Of a DNA stretch of 23,233 nucleotides, positions 1-7,567 are shown one piece after another. Source of the DNA: Hungatella sp. UBA3048 (GTDB lineage Bacteria; Bacillota; Clostridia; Lachnospirales; Lachnospiraceae). Below the pieces are notes generated by a model. That model was not told the origin of the DNA and made no database searches. It saw only the letters and a program-made list of their open reading frames with translations. Position 1 is the stretch's first letter. The number at the start of each line of letters is the position of its first letter. The position numbers were made by a program, and so were the translations under genes. Where the stretch lies: NCBI GenBank assembly GCA_002367105.1, contig DFCS01000045.1, positions 1-23,233 of the forward strand, written 5' to 3'.

Positions 1-51
1 TCTGTTTTCAAAGTGCTTTTTCTGTGTTACTGTCTCAGCAGCAACTTTTAA

Positions 52-80
52 AGTTTATCACGTTCGGTTGTTTTTGTCAA
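52..80 (-). promoter_or_regulatory. Strong stable-RNA-type promoter reading out of the window
   Basis: On the minus strand a perfect TTGACA (-35, 80-75) is followed by a 17-nt spacer and TAAACT (-10, 57-52). Upstream, at about 81-120, lie several A-tracts resembling an UP element. The leader that follows ends at the window edge with CTTTGAAAAC, which resembles sequences found in pre-rRNA leaders of Gram-positive bacteria. I infer that an rRNA (or tRNA) operon begins just outside the window; no mature RNA is visible here. The promoter elements are seen directly, the operon identity is inference. Confidence 0.65.
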
Positions 81-225
81 CCATTTTTTTCATTTTCTTC
101 AAAACTTTTTTCATCGTTCACCGATGTGTTTTGTAGAAAATTTGCCGCCGTTTTCAGCGGCGAGTTATATCATACCAAAGCATCTGACAAAAGTCAACCT
201 TTTTCTTATGTTTTTTTTACAGACC

Positions 226-263
226 AGAAAACTGCATCGGAACTGCCTTCGATGCAGTTTTCT
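226..263. terminator. Bidirectional intrinsic terminator at the end of the sugar locus
   Basis: Two perfectly complementary 14-nt arms (226-239 and 250-263) flank a 10-nt loop. The stem starts with an A-rich block and ends with a T-rich block on both strands, as in a bidirectional intrinsic terminator. It lies 52 nt after the GH30 stop codon and would end the minus-strand sugar transcript before it runs into the stable-RNA promoter. Confidence 0.85.
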
Positions 264-314
264 CAACTTACATACCAGATCAGATTGACTATGGATTGAT
301 CCGGGTTCAAGTTA

Positions 315-1655
315 TTATAATTCCAGAAGTGCGGTGCCAATTCCGTCTCCAGGAACCGTAAGCTTCACCAGCTGACCCTGCAGTCTTAAATAAACCGGCA
401 TATCCCGTTCCGTCCGGTTCATAAGAACTGCAGCCAGCTTATGATCCGGGCGCTTAAAGGCAGTCACATCGATTTCATCCGTGTAGCGGCTCATGCCAAT
501 GCGGACGCTTCCCGGAAGAAGATAGCGGCTGAAGTGGCCGATATAGGTATAGGAAAGCTTCTTCTCCAACCGCCCTGTTTCCAAATCATACATCATGGGA
601 GCATCGCAGAAATTGTTCACATGGTTTGGCCCTCCCTGGGAATTCAAGAGAATGTTCCAGTCTATAAAGGCACAGGCTCCGTGGTTTAAATCTCCGGCAA
701 TGTCATGGCCATACATTCTGGCATTGGAAAGTTGATCGGCTGAGGAAAAACGGCTGTATTCCACGCAGCCTTCGGAAAATACCAGCTTCTTTTCCGGGAA
801 TCGCTCCCGTATCATATCCAGAGCCTCAAAATGATCTCCGGAATACCAGTGGAAGGCCACCCCTTCAACCATTGAGCGGGTTTCCTCATCTATGACTGCC
901 AACGCCCGTTCCAAGGCCCGCTCCTTATTGTGATCCCAGATGAAAAGCTCCACCTCCGAAAGCCCCCGGAGTTTCATAGCAGGATGGAGATAATCCTTTA
1001 AAAACCGTTTTTCATCCCCTGCGTCATACCGGCAGGAATCCCAAATCTGGGTGGCATCGGGCTCATTCTGAACGCTGATCCTTTTTACTAACACATCATT
1101 CTTCCGGTATTCCTCTACAAACCGGCACAGATAATCTGCCCACAGGCCGTAGTATTTTTCCAATAGCTTACCGCCGTGATTTTTCTCTCCATTCGTCTTC
1201 ATAAATGGAGGCGGGCTCCAGGGGGAAAGCATGACGGAAAGCCTTTCTCCTTTGACCTTTTCCGCTGCCTTTAAAAAGGGAAGTATATACTTTTCATCTC
1301 TTTTTATAGAAAAACTTTTAAGTTCTGCATCCCCTTCCTGGTCCATGGCCGAATAATTCCCGAGACAGGCGTCACAGCTGTCAACGGCCATGCGGGCCTG
1401 GGTATACCCCAGTCCTTCCTTTCCGTAGCAAGCCTCTAAAAATTCCATCCGGACCTTTTCTCCCATCTGGTGCCAGGTATAGGCTGCCGCTTCCGTAAGG
1501 GTTCCTCCAAAGCCTTCCAGGGTCTGGTAGGTAAAATCCGGACAAAGATTCACAGCTTCCCGTTCCTGGCCTTCATCCACTACGGACCGGATTTCTTCTG
1601 TCCATGTTTTTGCTTTTCCATTTTTATAAGTGGTGAAATTCCATGAAACTTTCAT
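315..1655 (-). CDS. Glycoside hydrolase family 30 protein, cytoplasmic
   Basis: This 446-residue protein resembles GH30 retaining beta-glycosidases (clan GH-A). Visible marks are the N-terminal GFGGTLTEAAAY block (about 48-59), LSPWSPPPFMKTN (143-155), the acid/base Glu198 in SVQNEPD, and the probable nucleophile Glu295 in VFSEG. Both catalytic residues are present. There is no signal peptide, so it should act in the cytoplasm on imported glycosides or oligosaccharides. GH30 includes beta-glucosidases, beta-xylosidases, beta-glucuronidases and others, and I cannot choose between them from sequence alone. The start is supported by AGGAG upstream. It lies 1 nt after the response regulator stop and is the last gene of the locus, before the terminator at 226-263. 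Confidence 0.9.
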   Translation of the reverse strand: MKVSWNFTTYKNGKAKTWTEEIRSVVDEGQEREAVNLCPDFTYQTLEGFGGTLTEAAAYTWHQMGEKVRMEFLEACYGKEGLGYTQARMAVDSCDACLGNYSAMDQEGDAELKSFSIKRDEKYILPFLKAAEKVKGERLSVMLSPWSPPPFMKTNGEKNHGGKLLEKYYGLWADYLCRFVEEYRKNDVLVKRISVQNEPDATQIWDSCRYDAGDEKRFLKDYLHPAMKLRGLSEVELFIWDHNKERALERALAVIDEETRSMVEGVAFHWYSGDHFEALDMIRERFPEKKLVFSEGCVEYSRFSSADQLSNARMYGHDIAGDLNHGACAFIDWNILLNSQGGPNHVNNFCDAPMMYDLETGRLEKKLSYTYIGHFSRYLLPGSVRIGMSRYTDEIDVTAFKRPDHKLAAVLMNRTERDMPVYLRLQGQLVKLTVPGDGIGTALLEL

Positions 1656-1656
1656 C

Positions 1657-2400
1657 TCATTCTCCTATTCCAATATTCCTCCGATAGGCAGAGGGGCTTT
1701 GCCCTGTCACCTTTTTAAATACCTTAGAGAAATACTTCTCATCATGATATCCGACTTTATATGCGATTTCATATACCTTTAAACGGCCGTCGTGCATGTA
1801 TTCACGGGCACATTCAATTCTCAGCCGGTTCAAATAATCAATAAAACCGCAGCCAAGTTTTTGGGTAAACAGGGTGGATAAATAAGCAGTGGACACTCCT
1901 ACCTTCTCTGCTACCATTCCCAGGTTCACATCCTCGGACATATGGTCCATCATATATTCCATGGCTGTCTTTACAAAAATATTTCCCTCCGGCCCTGGGC
2001 CTTCCTCCCTTTCCCCCAGCCAGGGTGCTGCAATGGATTCCAGCTTCTGCAAGATCTCCGTGGAACGGCAGGGTTTTAATAAGTAATCCACGGCTCCCAA
2101 GCGCAGGGCCTGCTGAGCATAGGAAAAGGTATCATAGCCAGACAGGATGACGGTCTTTGGGCAGACTCCTGCTGCCAGAGCCTCCTTCATTACATCAAGT
2201 CCGCTTTTCAACGGCATTTGCACATCTACCAGCATGACATCCGGATGATACTTATAAATAATATCCAAGGCCTCTTCTCCATTTACTGCACAGTGAATCT
2301 TGTCAAAGCATCTGGTATTCTTCCGTATGTAATTTTCCATCCCCTTAAGGATGTTTTCTTCATCGTCTGCCAGAAGCAGGCGAAAAGAAGGCTGTGCCAT
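1657..2400 (-). CDS. YesN-like response regulator, receiver plus AraC-type HTH
   Basis: This 247-residue protein has an N-terminal receiver domain (about 7-120) with the acidic pair Asp12/Asp13, phosphoacceptor Asp59 in LVDVQMP and conserved Lys109 in LLKP. A C-terminal AraC-family DNA-binding domain (about 145-245) carries two helix-turn-helix units, the second in the region reading VGYHDEKYFSKVFKK. Proteins of this layout are partners of YesM-type sensor kinases and typically control a neighbouring sugar transporter. The adjacent kinase gene ends 24 nt upstream, so the two should be cotranscribed. Likely targets are the promoter at about 7450-7570 and possibly the one in front of 16824. The signal is probably an extracellular sugar related to the transporter's substrate (inference). 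Confidence 0.9.
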   Translation of the reverse strand: MAQPSFRLLLADDEENILKGMENYIRKNTRCFDKIHCAVNGEEALDIIYKYHPDVMLVDVQMPLKSGLDVMKEALAAGVCPKTVILSGYDTFSYAQQALRLGAVDYLLKPCRSTEILQKLESIAAPWLGEREEGPGPEGNIFVKTAMEYMMDHMSEDVNLGMVAEKVGVSTAYLSTLFTQKLGCGFIDYLNRLRIECAREYMHDGRLKVYEIAYKVGYHDEKYFSKVFKKVTGQSPSAYRRNIGIGE

Positions 2401-2424
2401 AACATTTCCCCCATCTTTATTACT

Positions 2425-4215
2425 CTAGTGCTCTTCCGGAATCTCTAGCCTGACCCTGGTCCCCTCATGAGGCCGGCTGTAGATGTTCAGGCTGTAGGAT
2501 TCCCCATATTTTAAGTACAGTCTTTCTTTGATATTGCGGATGGCATAGTGGCCGATGCGGGCATTGGAATATCGTATCCCTTCCTCTGCAAGAAGAATTC
2601 TGTCCGCTTCCTCCTGTTCCATCCCAACTCCGTTATCCAGAATCTCAAAAACCAGGGTATTGCCCTTTTTACGGCCTGTAACCTTGACCAGTCCTCCTTC
2701 TCCCCGGATTTCCAGACCATGTACAATGGCATTTTCCACAAAGGGCTGCAGGGTCAGCTTCCCAATTCTGCATTTAAGGAGTTCTTCCTCCACATCAATC
2801 TCATAATCCAGCCTTTTGGAAAATCGCATCTTCTGGATCTGCAAATAACTGGTGATCAGTTCAAGCTCCGTGGCCACATTTACCTCACTCTGCCCATGAC
2901 TTAAAAGGAGGCGGAACAGCTTGGAAAGGGCCAGCACATCCTCTCCCAGCTCCTCATTTCCGGACCCTACGGCCTGCCAGTAAAGGGAGTCCAGCACATT
3001 GTAAAGGAAATGCGGATTGATCTGGGCCTGCAGGGCATTCAGTTCGCTTTCCTTTTCCCTCAGTGCCATAACATAGTTCTTTTCAATCAGATCCCGGAGA
3101 TCATTTACCATCTGGTTAAAGGTTCTGGAGAGAATTCCTATCTCATCCTCGGTTTCCGCTTCAATGGCCTGATTAAAATCTCCTTCCTTAAATTTTTCCA
3201 TGGATTTGCACAGGGCGGCTATGGGCTTTGTAAGCCCTCCCGATACCATAACAGACAGAGGGCCGGTCAGGACTAAAAGAGAAATTCCAAGAAGCACCGG
3301 CATGGCCAGGGTTTGCCTGACCCGCTCCTTCCAGTTCTTTTCCGGTGACATATAGCAAACCTGGATTCCTGTTTCCTCACTTCTGGAGTTGAAGATATAG
3401 TATCCGTTCCAGTGGTCAACCTTAAGGAAATCTCCCTTCCGGACAAACTCCAGGACCTCTTCGTCGATCCGGCCTGTTCGGCTGATTTCCGCTCCCTTTG
3501 AATCGAGGACCACAATGCCCTCATTGGGAGCACTCAGCATGCTTTCGCAAATATCCGTATAGCGGGAGGCTTCCATACCGACCGCCAGAAAACCCAGACG
3601 CCTCCGCTTCGATAAATCATATAATGCCCTGCATGCCACCACCTTATCGGATTTATTATTTAAGTAAAGTCCTCCCGTTCCCGCAGGTTCCCGGAGCCAT
3701 ACCACATCCCCTTTGGCATCATGAGCAGCCTGATAAACCGGCAGCTTTCGTATTTCCTTAAGGTTTTTGTTGTGAACACTGGCATCCCGGCTTATGTAAA
3801 AAGGCTGCGCCCCGCTTTCAGGATAGAGAATCACTGTTTTAATCTGGCTTTTGATGGCCAGCATATCTTGAAGAAAGGTAACCGGAGTCTGCTTTGACCA
3901 GAATAAAGGATCCCGTTTCAGCTCAATGGCCGGAGTGGTCAGTACCTTATGAATGTCTGTATTTACAGCAAAATAGGTAGCAACATCCTGCACATCCTGC
4001 TGTAAGTAAACGATATCATCGCAGATGGTCTGGGTAAACCGCTGGTAAAGAGAAATATTTTCCTCCATGGTGGTTCGGTAGGTGCGGCCATAGAGGAATA
4101 TGGCCCCGGCTATTACTACAGGAACCAAAACCATGTAGATGGCTAACATCATCTTATGGCGTATCATCAGCTTTTTTGTAATCCTTTTAGAAAGGGAATT
4201 CTTCTTTCCTACCAT
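2425..4215 (-). CDS. YesM-like sensor histidine kinase
   Basis: This 596-residue membrane kinase has a first membrane segment at about 22-43, a large extracytoplasmic sensing region (about 44-300), a second membrane segment at about 302-326, a HAMP linker (about 325-378), and a His_kinase domain with His402 in INPHFLYNVLDS. A GHKL ATPase domain follows, with its N-box at PFVENAIVHG (491-500) and a G-box at DNGVGM (527-532). This is the family of sensors that work with AraC-type regulators such as the YesN-like protein encoded immediately downstream. It lies 26 nt after the last permease gene, so sensing and transport are genetically coupled. The ribosome binding site is a modest GGGGGTG. It probably senses a sugar or sugar-bound lipoprotein at the cell surface (inference). 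Confidence 0.92.
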   Translation of the reverse strand: MVGKKNSLSKRITKKLMIRHKMMLAIYMVLVPVVIAGAIFLYGRTYRTTMEENISLYQRFTQTICDDIVYLQQDVQDVATYFAVNTDIHKVLTTPAIELKRDPLFWSKQTPVTFLQDMLAIKSQIKTVILYPESGAQPFYISRDASVHNKNLKEIRKLPVYQAAHDAKGDVVWLREPAGTGGLYLNNKSDKVVACRALYDLSKRRRLGFLAVGMEASRYTDICESMLSAPNEGIVVLDSKGAEISRTGRIDEEVLEFVRKGDFLKVDHWNGYYIFNSRSEETGIQVCYMSPEKNWKERVRQTLAMPVLLGISLLVLTGPLSVMVSGGLTKPIAALCKSMEKFKEGDFNQAIEAETEDEIGILSRTFNQMVNDLRDLIEKNYVMALREKESELNALQAQINPHFLYNVLDSLYWQAVGSGNEELGEDVLALSKLFRLLLSHGQSEVNVATELELITSYLQIQKMRFSKRLDYEIDVEEELLKCRIGKLTLQPFVENAIVHGLEIRGEGGLVKVTGRKKGNTLVFEILDNGVGMEQEEADRILLAEEGIRYSNARIGHYAIRNIKERLYLKYGESYSLNIYSRPHEGTRVRLEIPEEH

Positions 4216-4241
4216 GGGCCACCCCCGATTTTTCCTCTAGT

Positions 4242-5078
4242 TTAACCTTTTACAGCTCCCATGGCAACGCCTTTTGTGATGTACTTATTTAAAATTACAT
4301 AGATAATGACCATTGGCGCTGCAGTCAAAGCCATTACTGCAAACTGTACCGCATAATTGGAGGAGTAAAGCCCTGTAAATTCCAGCACGGAAAAGGGAAG
4401 GGTCTTCCATTTGGGACTGCTCAAATAGGTGCTGGCCATCATAAATTCATTCCAGTTATTTAAAAAAGTCATGATGGAAACCGTGACCAGGGAGGATTTC
4501 AGCATTGGCGTAATCACTACTACAATGATCCGGTAGATGCCGCAGCCATCCATCAGGGCCGCCTCTTCAATTTCCCTTGGGATGCTCTCCATAAAGCTGC
4601 AGGTGAGAAACAGGCCCTGAGGCAGGGAAAATGCAATATAGGGAATCAGCAGGGCCCACATGGTATCGGTCAGGCGGAGTTTGTCATAAATCACATAATT
4701 AGGAAGCAGTGTGGCATGGATGGGAATCATCATGCCAAGTAGTATTAAGTTCCTTACCAGGCCGGACAGCTTCCAGTGCATCCTGGTACAGGCAAAGGCC
4801 ATCATTACGGAAATTACCAGAACCAAAAGGACTGCCAGCACGTTTATGAGCAGGCTGTTCTTAAAATACAGCAGAAAATGGCCGTCTACAAACGCCTTTA
4901 TGTAATTGTCCCATTTTATTACCTTGGGAATAATCAGCAGTCCATTGGTAAACATCTCATTGCTGCTGGCAAGGGAAAAGTCTAAAAGCCAGACCAACGG
5001 GAATATCTGGATCACAGCCACAGCTGCCAGAATGATCCATAACAAGAGGCCTCCCACCGTTATGTTCTTTATCTTCAT
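4242..5078 (-). CDS. CUT1 sugar ABC transporter permease, MalG type
   Basis: This 278-residue inner-membrane protein has about six hydrophobic segments, the first at about 9-32. The EAA loop that contacts the ATPase is visible as EEAALMDGCG and the following residues (171-191). Length and motif fit the MalG/UgpE-type second permease of CUT1 carbohydrate importers. Only 3 nt separate it from the partner permease upstream. It is predicted to pair with that permease and with the lipoprotein encoded at 6039-7418. No ATP-binding subunit is encoded in the locus, as is common in Firmicutes that use a shared MsmK/MsmX-type ATPase (established for some species, inferred here). Confidence 0.93.
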   Translation of the reverse strand: MKIKNITVGGLLLWIILAAVAVIQIFPLVWLLDFSLASSNEMFTNGLLIIPKVIKWDNYIKAFVDGHFLLYFKNSLLINVLAVLLVLVISVMMAFACTRMHWKLSGLVRNLILLGMMIPIHATLLPNYVIYDKLRLTDTMWALLIPYIAFSLPQGLFLTCSFMESIPREIEEAALMDGCGIYRIIVVVITPMLKSSLVTVSIMTFLNNWNEFMMASTYLSSPKWKTLPFSVLEFTGLYSSNYAVQFAVMALTAAPMVIIYVILNKYITKGVAMGAVKG

Positions 5079-5081
5079 TCT

Positions 5082-5957
5082 TTATCCCTCCTTCTCTTCC
5101 CGGAAAAGCTGATTTAAAATCTGGGTTGCCAGTATGCAGATGATCACAAATACCACACTGATGGAATTGCCGTAGCCATAGCGGAAAGCACTGAAGGCCT
5201 GCTTATATAAATAGTTTGCCATAAACTGAGTCTCATTGCCCGGACCTCCATTGGTCAGAAGGTACACGGTTTCCATCTGTTTTAATGCGGAGATAATAGC
5301 CAGGGTAACATTGACCTGGATGACCGGCTTCATAAGAGGCAGGGTAATTCTTAAAAAGGTCTGACGGCTGTTTGCTCCGTCAATGGCCGCCGCCTCATAA
5401 AGTCCGGGATCAATGTTCTTGATTCCTGTATAGTAGATGAGCATACCCCAGCCAAAGCCATGCCAGATTAAAACCACCAGTACCGACCAGATGGCATTTC
5501 CGCTTCCCAGCCAGTTGGTATTGCCTCCAAAGCCCAGGACCTTTGAGATATTATTTAACAGACCAAAATTAGGATTGTAGATAAACTTCCATAAATAAGC
5601 AATTACTGCTACCGAAATGACATTGGGCAGGAAATAAACACACCGGAAAAAACCTTCCGCCCTGTGACCCAGCCGGTCTAACAGCGCTGCTGTCATGATG
5701 GCAAGGGGATGCTGGATCACTACAAAGCCAGCCGCCAGAAGAAGGGAATTGCGCAGGGAGTACCAAAACGCCTTCTCTTGAAACATCTCTTTATAATTGG
5801 CAAATCCAATGAAATGATAGGCCCCCAGACCGCTGAAATCCGTAAAACCATAGTGAACGCTTAAAAGTATGGGGGCAAGTATTGCAAATACGAACATAGC
5901 CACCCCCGGAAAGACCAGGGTGAAAATAATCCCTTTATTGCTGTACGCCTTCTGCAT
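5082..5957 (-). CDS. CUT1 sugar ABC transporter permease, MalF type
   Basis: This 291-residue membrane protein has about six hydrophobic segments, the first at about 11-33. The EAA loop is seen as YEAAAIDGANSRQTF (187-201), continuing to LPLMKP. Length and position fit the MalF/UgpA-type first permease of CUT1 carbohydrate importers. A strong AAGGAGG sits 6 nt before the start codon. The 81-nt gap to the binding-protein gene upstream contains a GC-rich hairpin (5993-6024) that could lower or stabilise expression relative to that gene. It should form the translocation channel together with the MalG-type partner. Confidence 0.93.
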   Translation of the reverse strand: MQKAYSNKGIIFTLVFPGVAMFVFAILAPILLSVHYGFTDFSGLGAYHFIGFANYKEMFQEKAFWYSLRNSLLLAAGFVVIQHPLAIMTAALLDRLGHRAEGFFRCVYFLPNVISVAVIAYLWKFIYNPNFGLLNNISKVLGFGGNTNWLGSGNAIWSVLVVLIWHGFGWGMLIYYTGIKNIDPGLYEAAAIDGANSRQTFLRITLPLMKPVIQVNVTLAIISALKQMETVYLLTNGGPGNETQFMANYLYKQAFSAFRYGYGNSISVVFVIICILATQILNQLFREEKEG

Positions 5958-5992
5958 CTATTTCCTCCTTCGAGATTTTTTCACGGAAACCT

Positions 5993-6024
5993 ATGGCCGC
6001 CTCCGATTACCGGCAGGCGGCCAT
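5993..6024 (-). other. Intercistronic hairpin between binding protein and permease genes
   Basis: Perfect 10-nt arms, ATGGCCGCCT (5993-6002) and AGGCGGCCAT (6015-6024), flank a 12-nt loop. No U-tract follows on the minus strand, so a full terminator is unlikely. Position and structure fit an mRNA-stabilising or partially attenuating hairpin that lets the binding protein be made in excess of the permeases. Confidence 0.7.
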
Positions 6025-6038
6025 GATGAATGACTCAC

Positions 6039-7418
6039 TTACTTACATGCAGCTTCCAGGCCCTTTAAATACTCCTCAGCAGTGATCTTTCCAATGGCTA
6101 CCTCCTGTACCAGATCCTCACTGATCGTCTTGAATTCAGAAGTTCCCATATCACCTATCGGAGTTCCTGATAAGTTGGAAGCATGGCTGACAACGTCGAT
6201 GAACTGCTTCTGAGGCTCTGTTTCTTTGCCAGTTGCAAACTGGGCAAAATCCTGAGCGGACATACATACTCCGTTTTCCCATGCGACCTTGGTCCAGCCC
6301 TCCGGACGGAACATATAATTTAACAGCTTAATGGCTTCTGCTTTATTTACAGCCCCGGCCGTTACGGAGTATCCGCCTCCGTTCCATGCTGCAATATCAG
6401 TTTCTCCGCCCTGTCCGCCGTCTATTACGGGCATGGTGAACACACGGATATTGTCGCGGATCTCTGCCGGAATGTCCTCATTGGTAGCCATGCTCATTTC
6501 CCAGCTTCCCATGTAGAACATAGCCGCCTGGCCATTGGCAAACAGGTTCTTGGCTGTGCCATAGTCTGTTGTTTCAAAACCGGTCTGGAATAATCCCTTT
6601 TTAGCGGTATCCACTAAAATCTCCGTTGCCTTCTTAAAGGTGGGATCGGAAAAATCCTTAGAAGCAATGGCATCATGTGTTTTCTGCATAACGCCCTTGC
6701 CATCCAGCTTCTGCATCAAATCCGTCACATAGATATAAAGAGGCCATTTGTCTCCCCCATCCATGGAAACTGGAATGATTCCCTTGGCCTTAATCTTCTC
6801 TCCCAAAGCCAGAAGCTCATCATAGGTCTTTGGCACGGACCATCCGTTTTCCTCAAATATGGCTTTATTATAGTAGAAAGACATAACATCCGTATTCCGG
6901 GCCAGGCCATAAAGCTTTCCATTCCGTGAAAATCCATCCAGGGAGCCATTGATAAAGCCATAGTCCTTATAGTCATCTTTATTTAATTCTGCCAGAAGTC
7001 CGGCGTCCATCACCTCATCGATAAATCCCGGCTGTCCCCAAACGCTTACCAGATCAGGCATCTGGCTTCCAGCTGCGTAGGCCTTGAACTTGGTTTTATA
7101 GGCCTCATCATCCAGGGCTTCCACATCAATTTTTACATTTGGATTCTCTGTCATATAAGCATCAAAAAGTGTCTGTTCCACCAGCCCCTGACCTGAAGTT
7201 CTGTCGGGAAGGTTGGTAAATACCTTCAAGGTAACCTCTCCAGCCGTATTTCCTGCTTTGTCTCCTTTGGTTTCTGCACTCTGGGCCTTGGTTTCTGCTG
7301 CCTTTGTTTCACCTGCCGGCGCAGTTGTCTCCGTCTTGGTGCCGCCGCTTCCTCCGCAGGCCGTTAAGGCGCAAGCCATCGCAACTGCCATTGCGGCTGA
7401 TAAAAATCTTTTTTTCAT
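6039..7418 (-). CDS. Sugar-binding lipoprotein of the CUT1 ABC transporter
   Basis: Starting at 7418 this is a 459-residue extracellular solute-binding protein of the MalE/UgpB-like family. It has a lipoprotein signal peptide with lipobox LTAC (Cys21), a Thr/Glu/Lys-rich linker (about 27-55) and a two-lobed binding domain with GSWEMSMA and WNGGGYSV segments typical of the family. I chose 7418 over the upstream in-frame ATG at 7448 because GAGGAGG lies 5 nt before it and the signal peptide begins cleanly with MKKR. It should capture the sugar or oligosaccharide and deliver it to the two permeases. It is the first gene after the only large gap in the locus and probably has its own promoter. The substrate cannot be read from sequence. 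Confidence 0.93.
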   Translation of the reverse strand: MKKRFLSAAMAVAMACALTACGGSGGTKTETTAPAGETKAAETKAQSAETKGDKAGNTAGEVTLKVFTNLPDRTSGQGLVEQTLFDAYMTENPNVKIDVEALDDEAYKTKFKAYAAGSQMPDLVSVWGQPGFIDEVMDAGLLAELNKDDYKDYGFINGSLDGFSRNGKLYGLARNTDVMSFYYNKAIFEENGWSVPKTYDELLALGEKIKAKGIIPVSMDGGDKWPLYIYVTDLMQKLDGKGVMQKTHDAIASKDFSDPTFKKATEILVDTAKKGLFQTGFETTDYGTAKNLFANGQAAMFYMGSWEMSMATNEDIPAEIRDNIRVFTMPVIDGGQGGETDIAAWNGGGYSVTAGAVNKAEAIKLLNYMFRPEGWTKVAWENGVCMSAQDFAQFATGKETEPQKQFIDVVSHASNLSGTPIGDMGTSEFKTISEDLVQEVAIGKITAEEYLKGLEAACK

Positions 7419-7423
7419 ATAAG

Positions 7424-7430
7424 CCTCCTC
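7424..7430 (-). promoter_or_regulatory. Ribosome binding site fixing the binding-protein start
   Basis: GAGGAGG on the minus strand lies 5 nt before the ATG at 7418. It decides against the longer frame opening at 7448, which would place ten charged residues before the signal peptide. Confidence 0.8.
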
Positions 7431-7456
7431 CATTCTCCTTTTGTTCACTTTTTATA

Positions 7457-7462
7457 ATTATA
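7457..7462 (-). promoter_or_regulatory. Possible second -10 element before the transporter genes
   Basis: A perfect TATAAT occurs on the minus strand about 40 nt before the binding-protein start. No good -35 hexamer lies 16-18 nt upstream, so it would need an activator, or it may be a chance match in AT-rich DNA. Confidence 0.35.
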
Positions 7463-7507
7463 CTGTTATAAAAGCGGGCAAAAGCATCTTTTTTATTTGA
7501 TATCACC

Positions 7508-7516
7508 AGTATAGCA
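7508..7516 (-). promoter_or_regulatory. Extended -10 promoter candidate for the transporter genes
   Basis: The minus strand reads TGCTATACT, an extended -10 (TGnTATACT). The -35 region 17 nt upstream is weak (TTAAAT), which fits an activator-dependent promoter. Transcription would start near 7501, giving a leader of roughly 80 nt before the binding-protein gene. Confidence 0.45.
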
Positions 7517-7549
7517 GTTTCAATATGGTTATTTAACACATAATCTTTC

Positions 7550-7567
7550 AAAATAGTGGACTATTTT
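7550..7567. promoter_or_regulatory. Palindrome, possible regulator binding site
   Basis: AAAATAGT and ACTATTTT face each other across two bases, directly after the stop codon of the discoidin-like gene. The centre is about 57 nt upstream of the start point inferred for the extended -10 promoter, a position typical for activators. The stem would be weak as RNA, so a DNA operator is more likely than a terminator. Which protein binds is unknown. Confidence 0.4.

Larger units (their letters stand above)
1..314. other. Non-coding region at the left edge
   Basis: This AT-rich stretch holds the leftward stable-RNA-type promoter with its upstream A-tracts, a small GC hairpin (146-162) and a strong bidirectional terminator (226-263). 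The one open frame here (24-299, plus) reads antisense through these elements, has low-complexity Phe/Ser-rich content and no convincing ribosome binding site, so I do not call it a gene. Confidence 0.7.

Noticed and set aside
146..162. Small hairpin CGCCG / CGGCG as a second terminator
   Set aside because: The stem has only 5 bp and the T-rich stretch on the minus strand is displaced by several bases, so it is too weak to call.
24..299. 91-codon plus-strand open frame at the left edge
   Set aside because: It runs antisense through a promoter, its A-tracts and a terminator, is Phe/Ser-rich because of T-rich DNA, and lacks a ribosome binding site.
7449..7567. Catabolite repression (cre) site before the transporter genes
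   Set aside because: No match to the TGWNANCGNTNWCA consensus was found in this gap or in 16906-16955.
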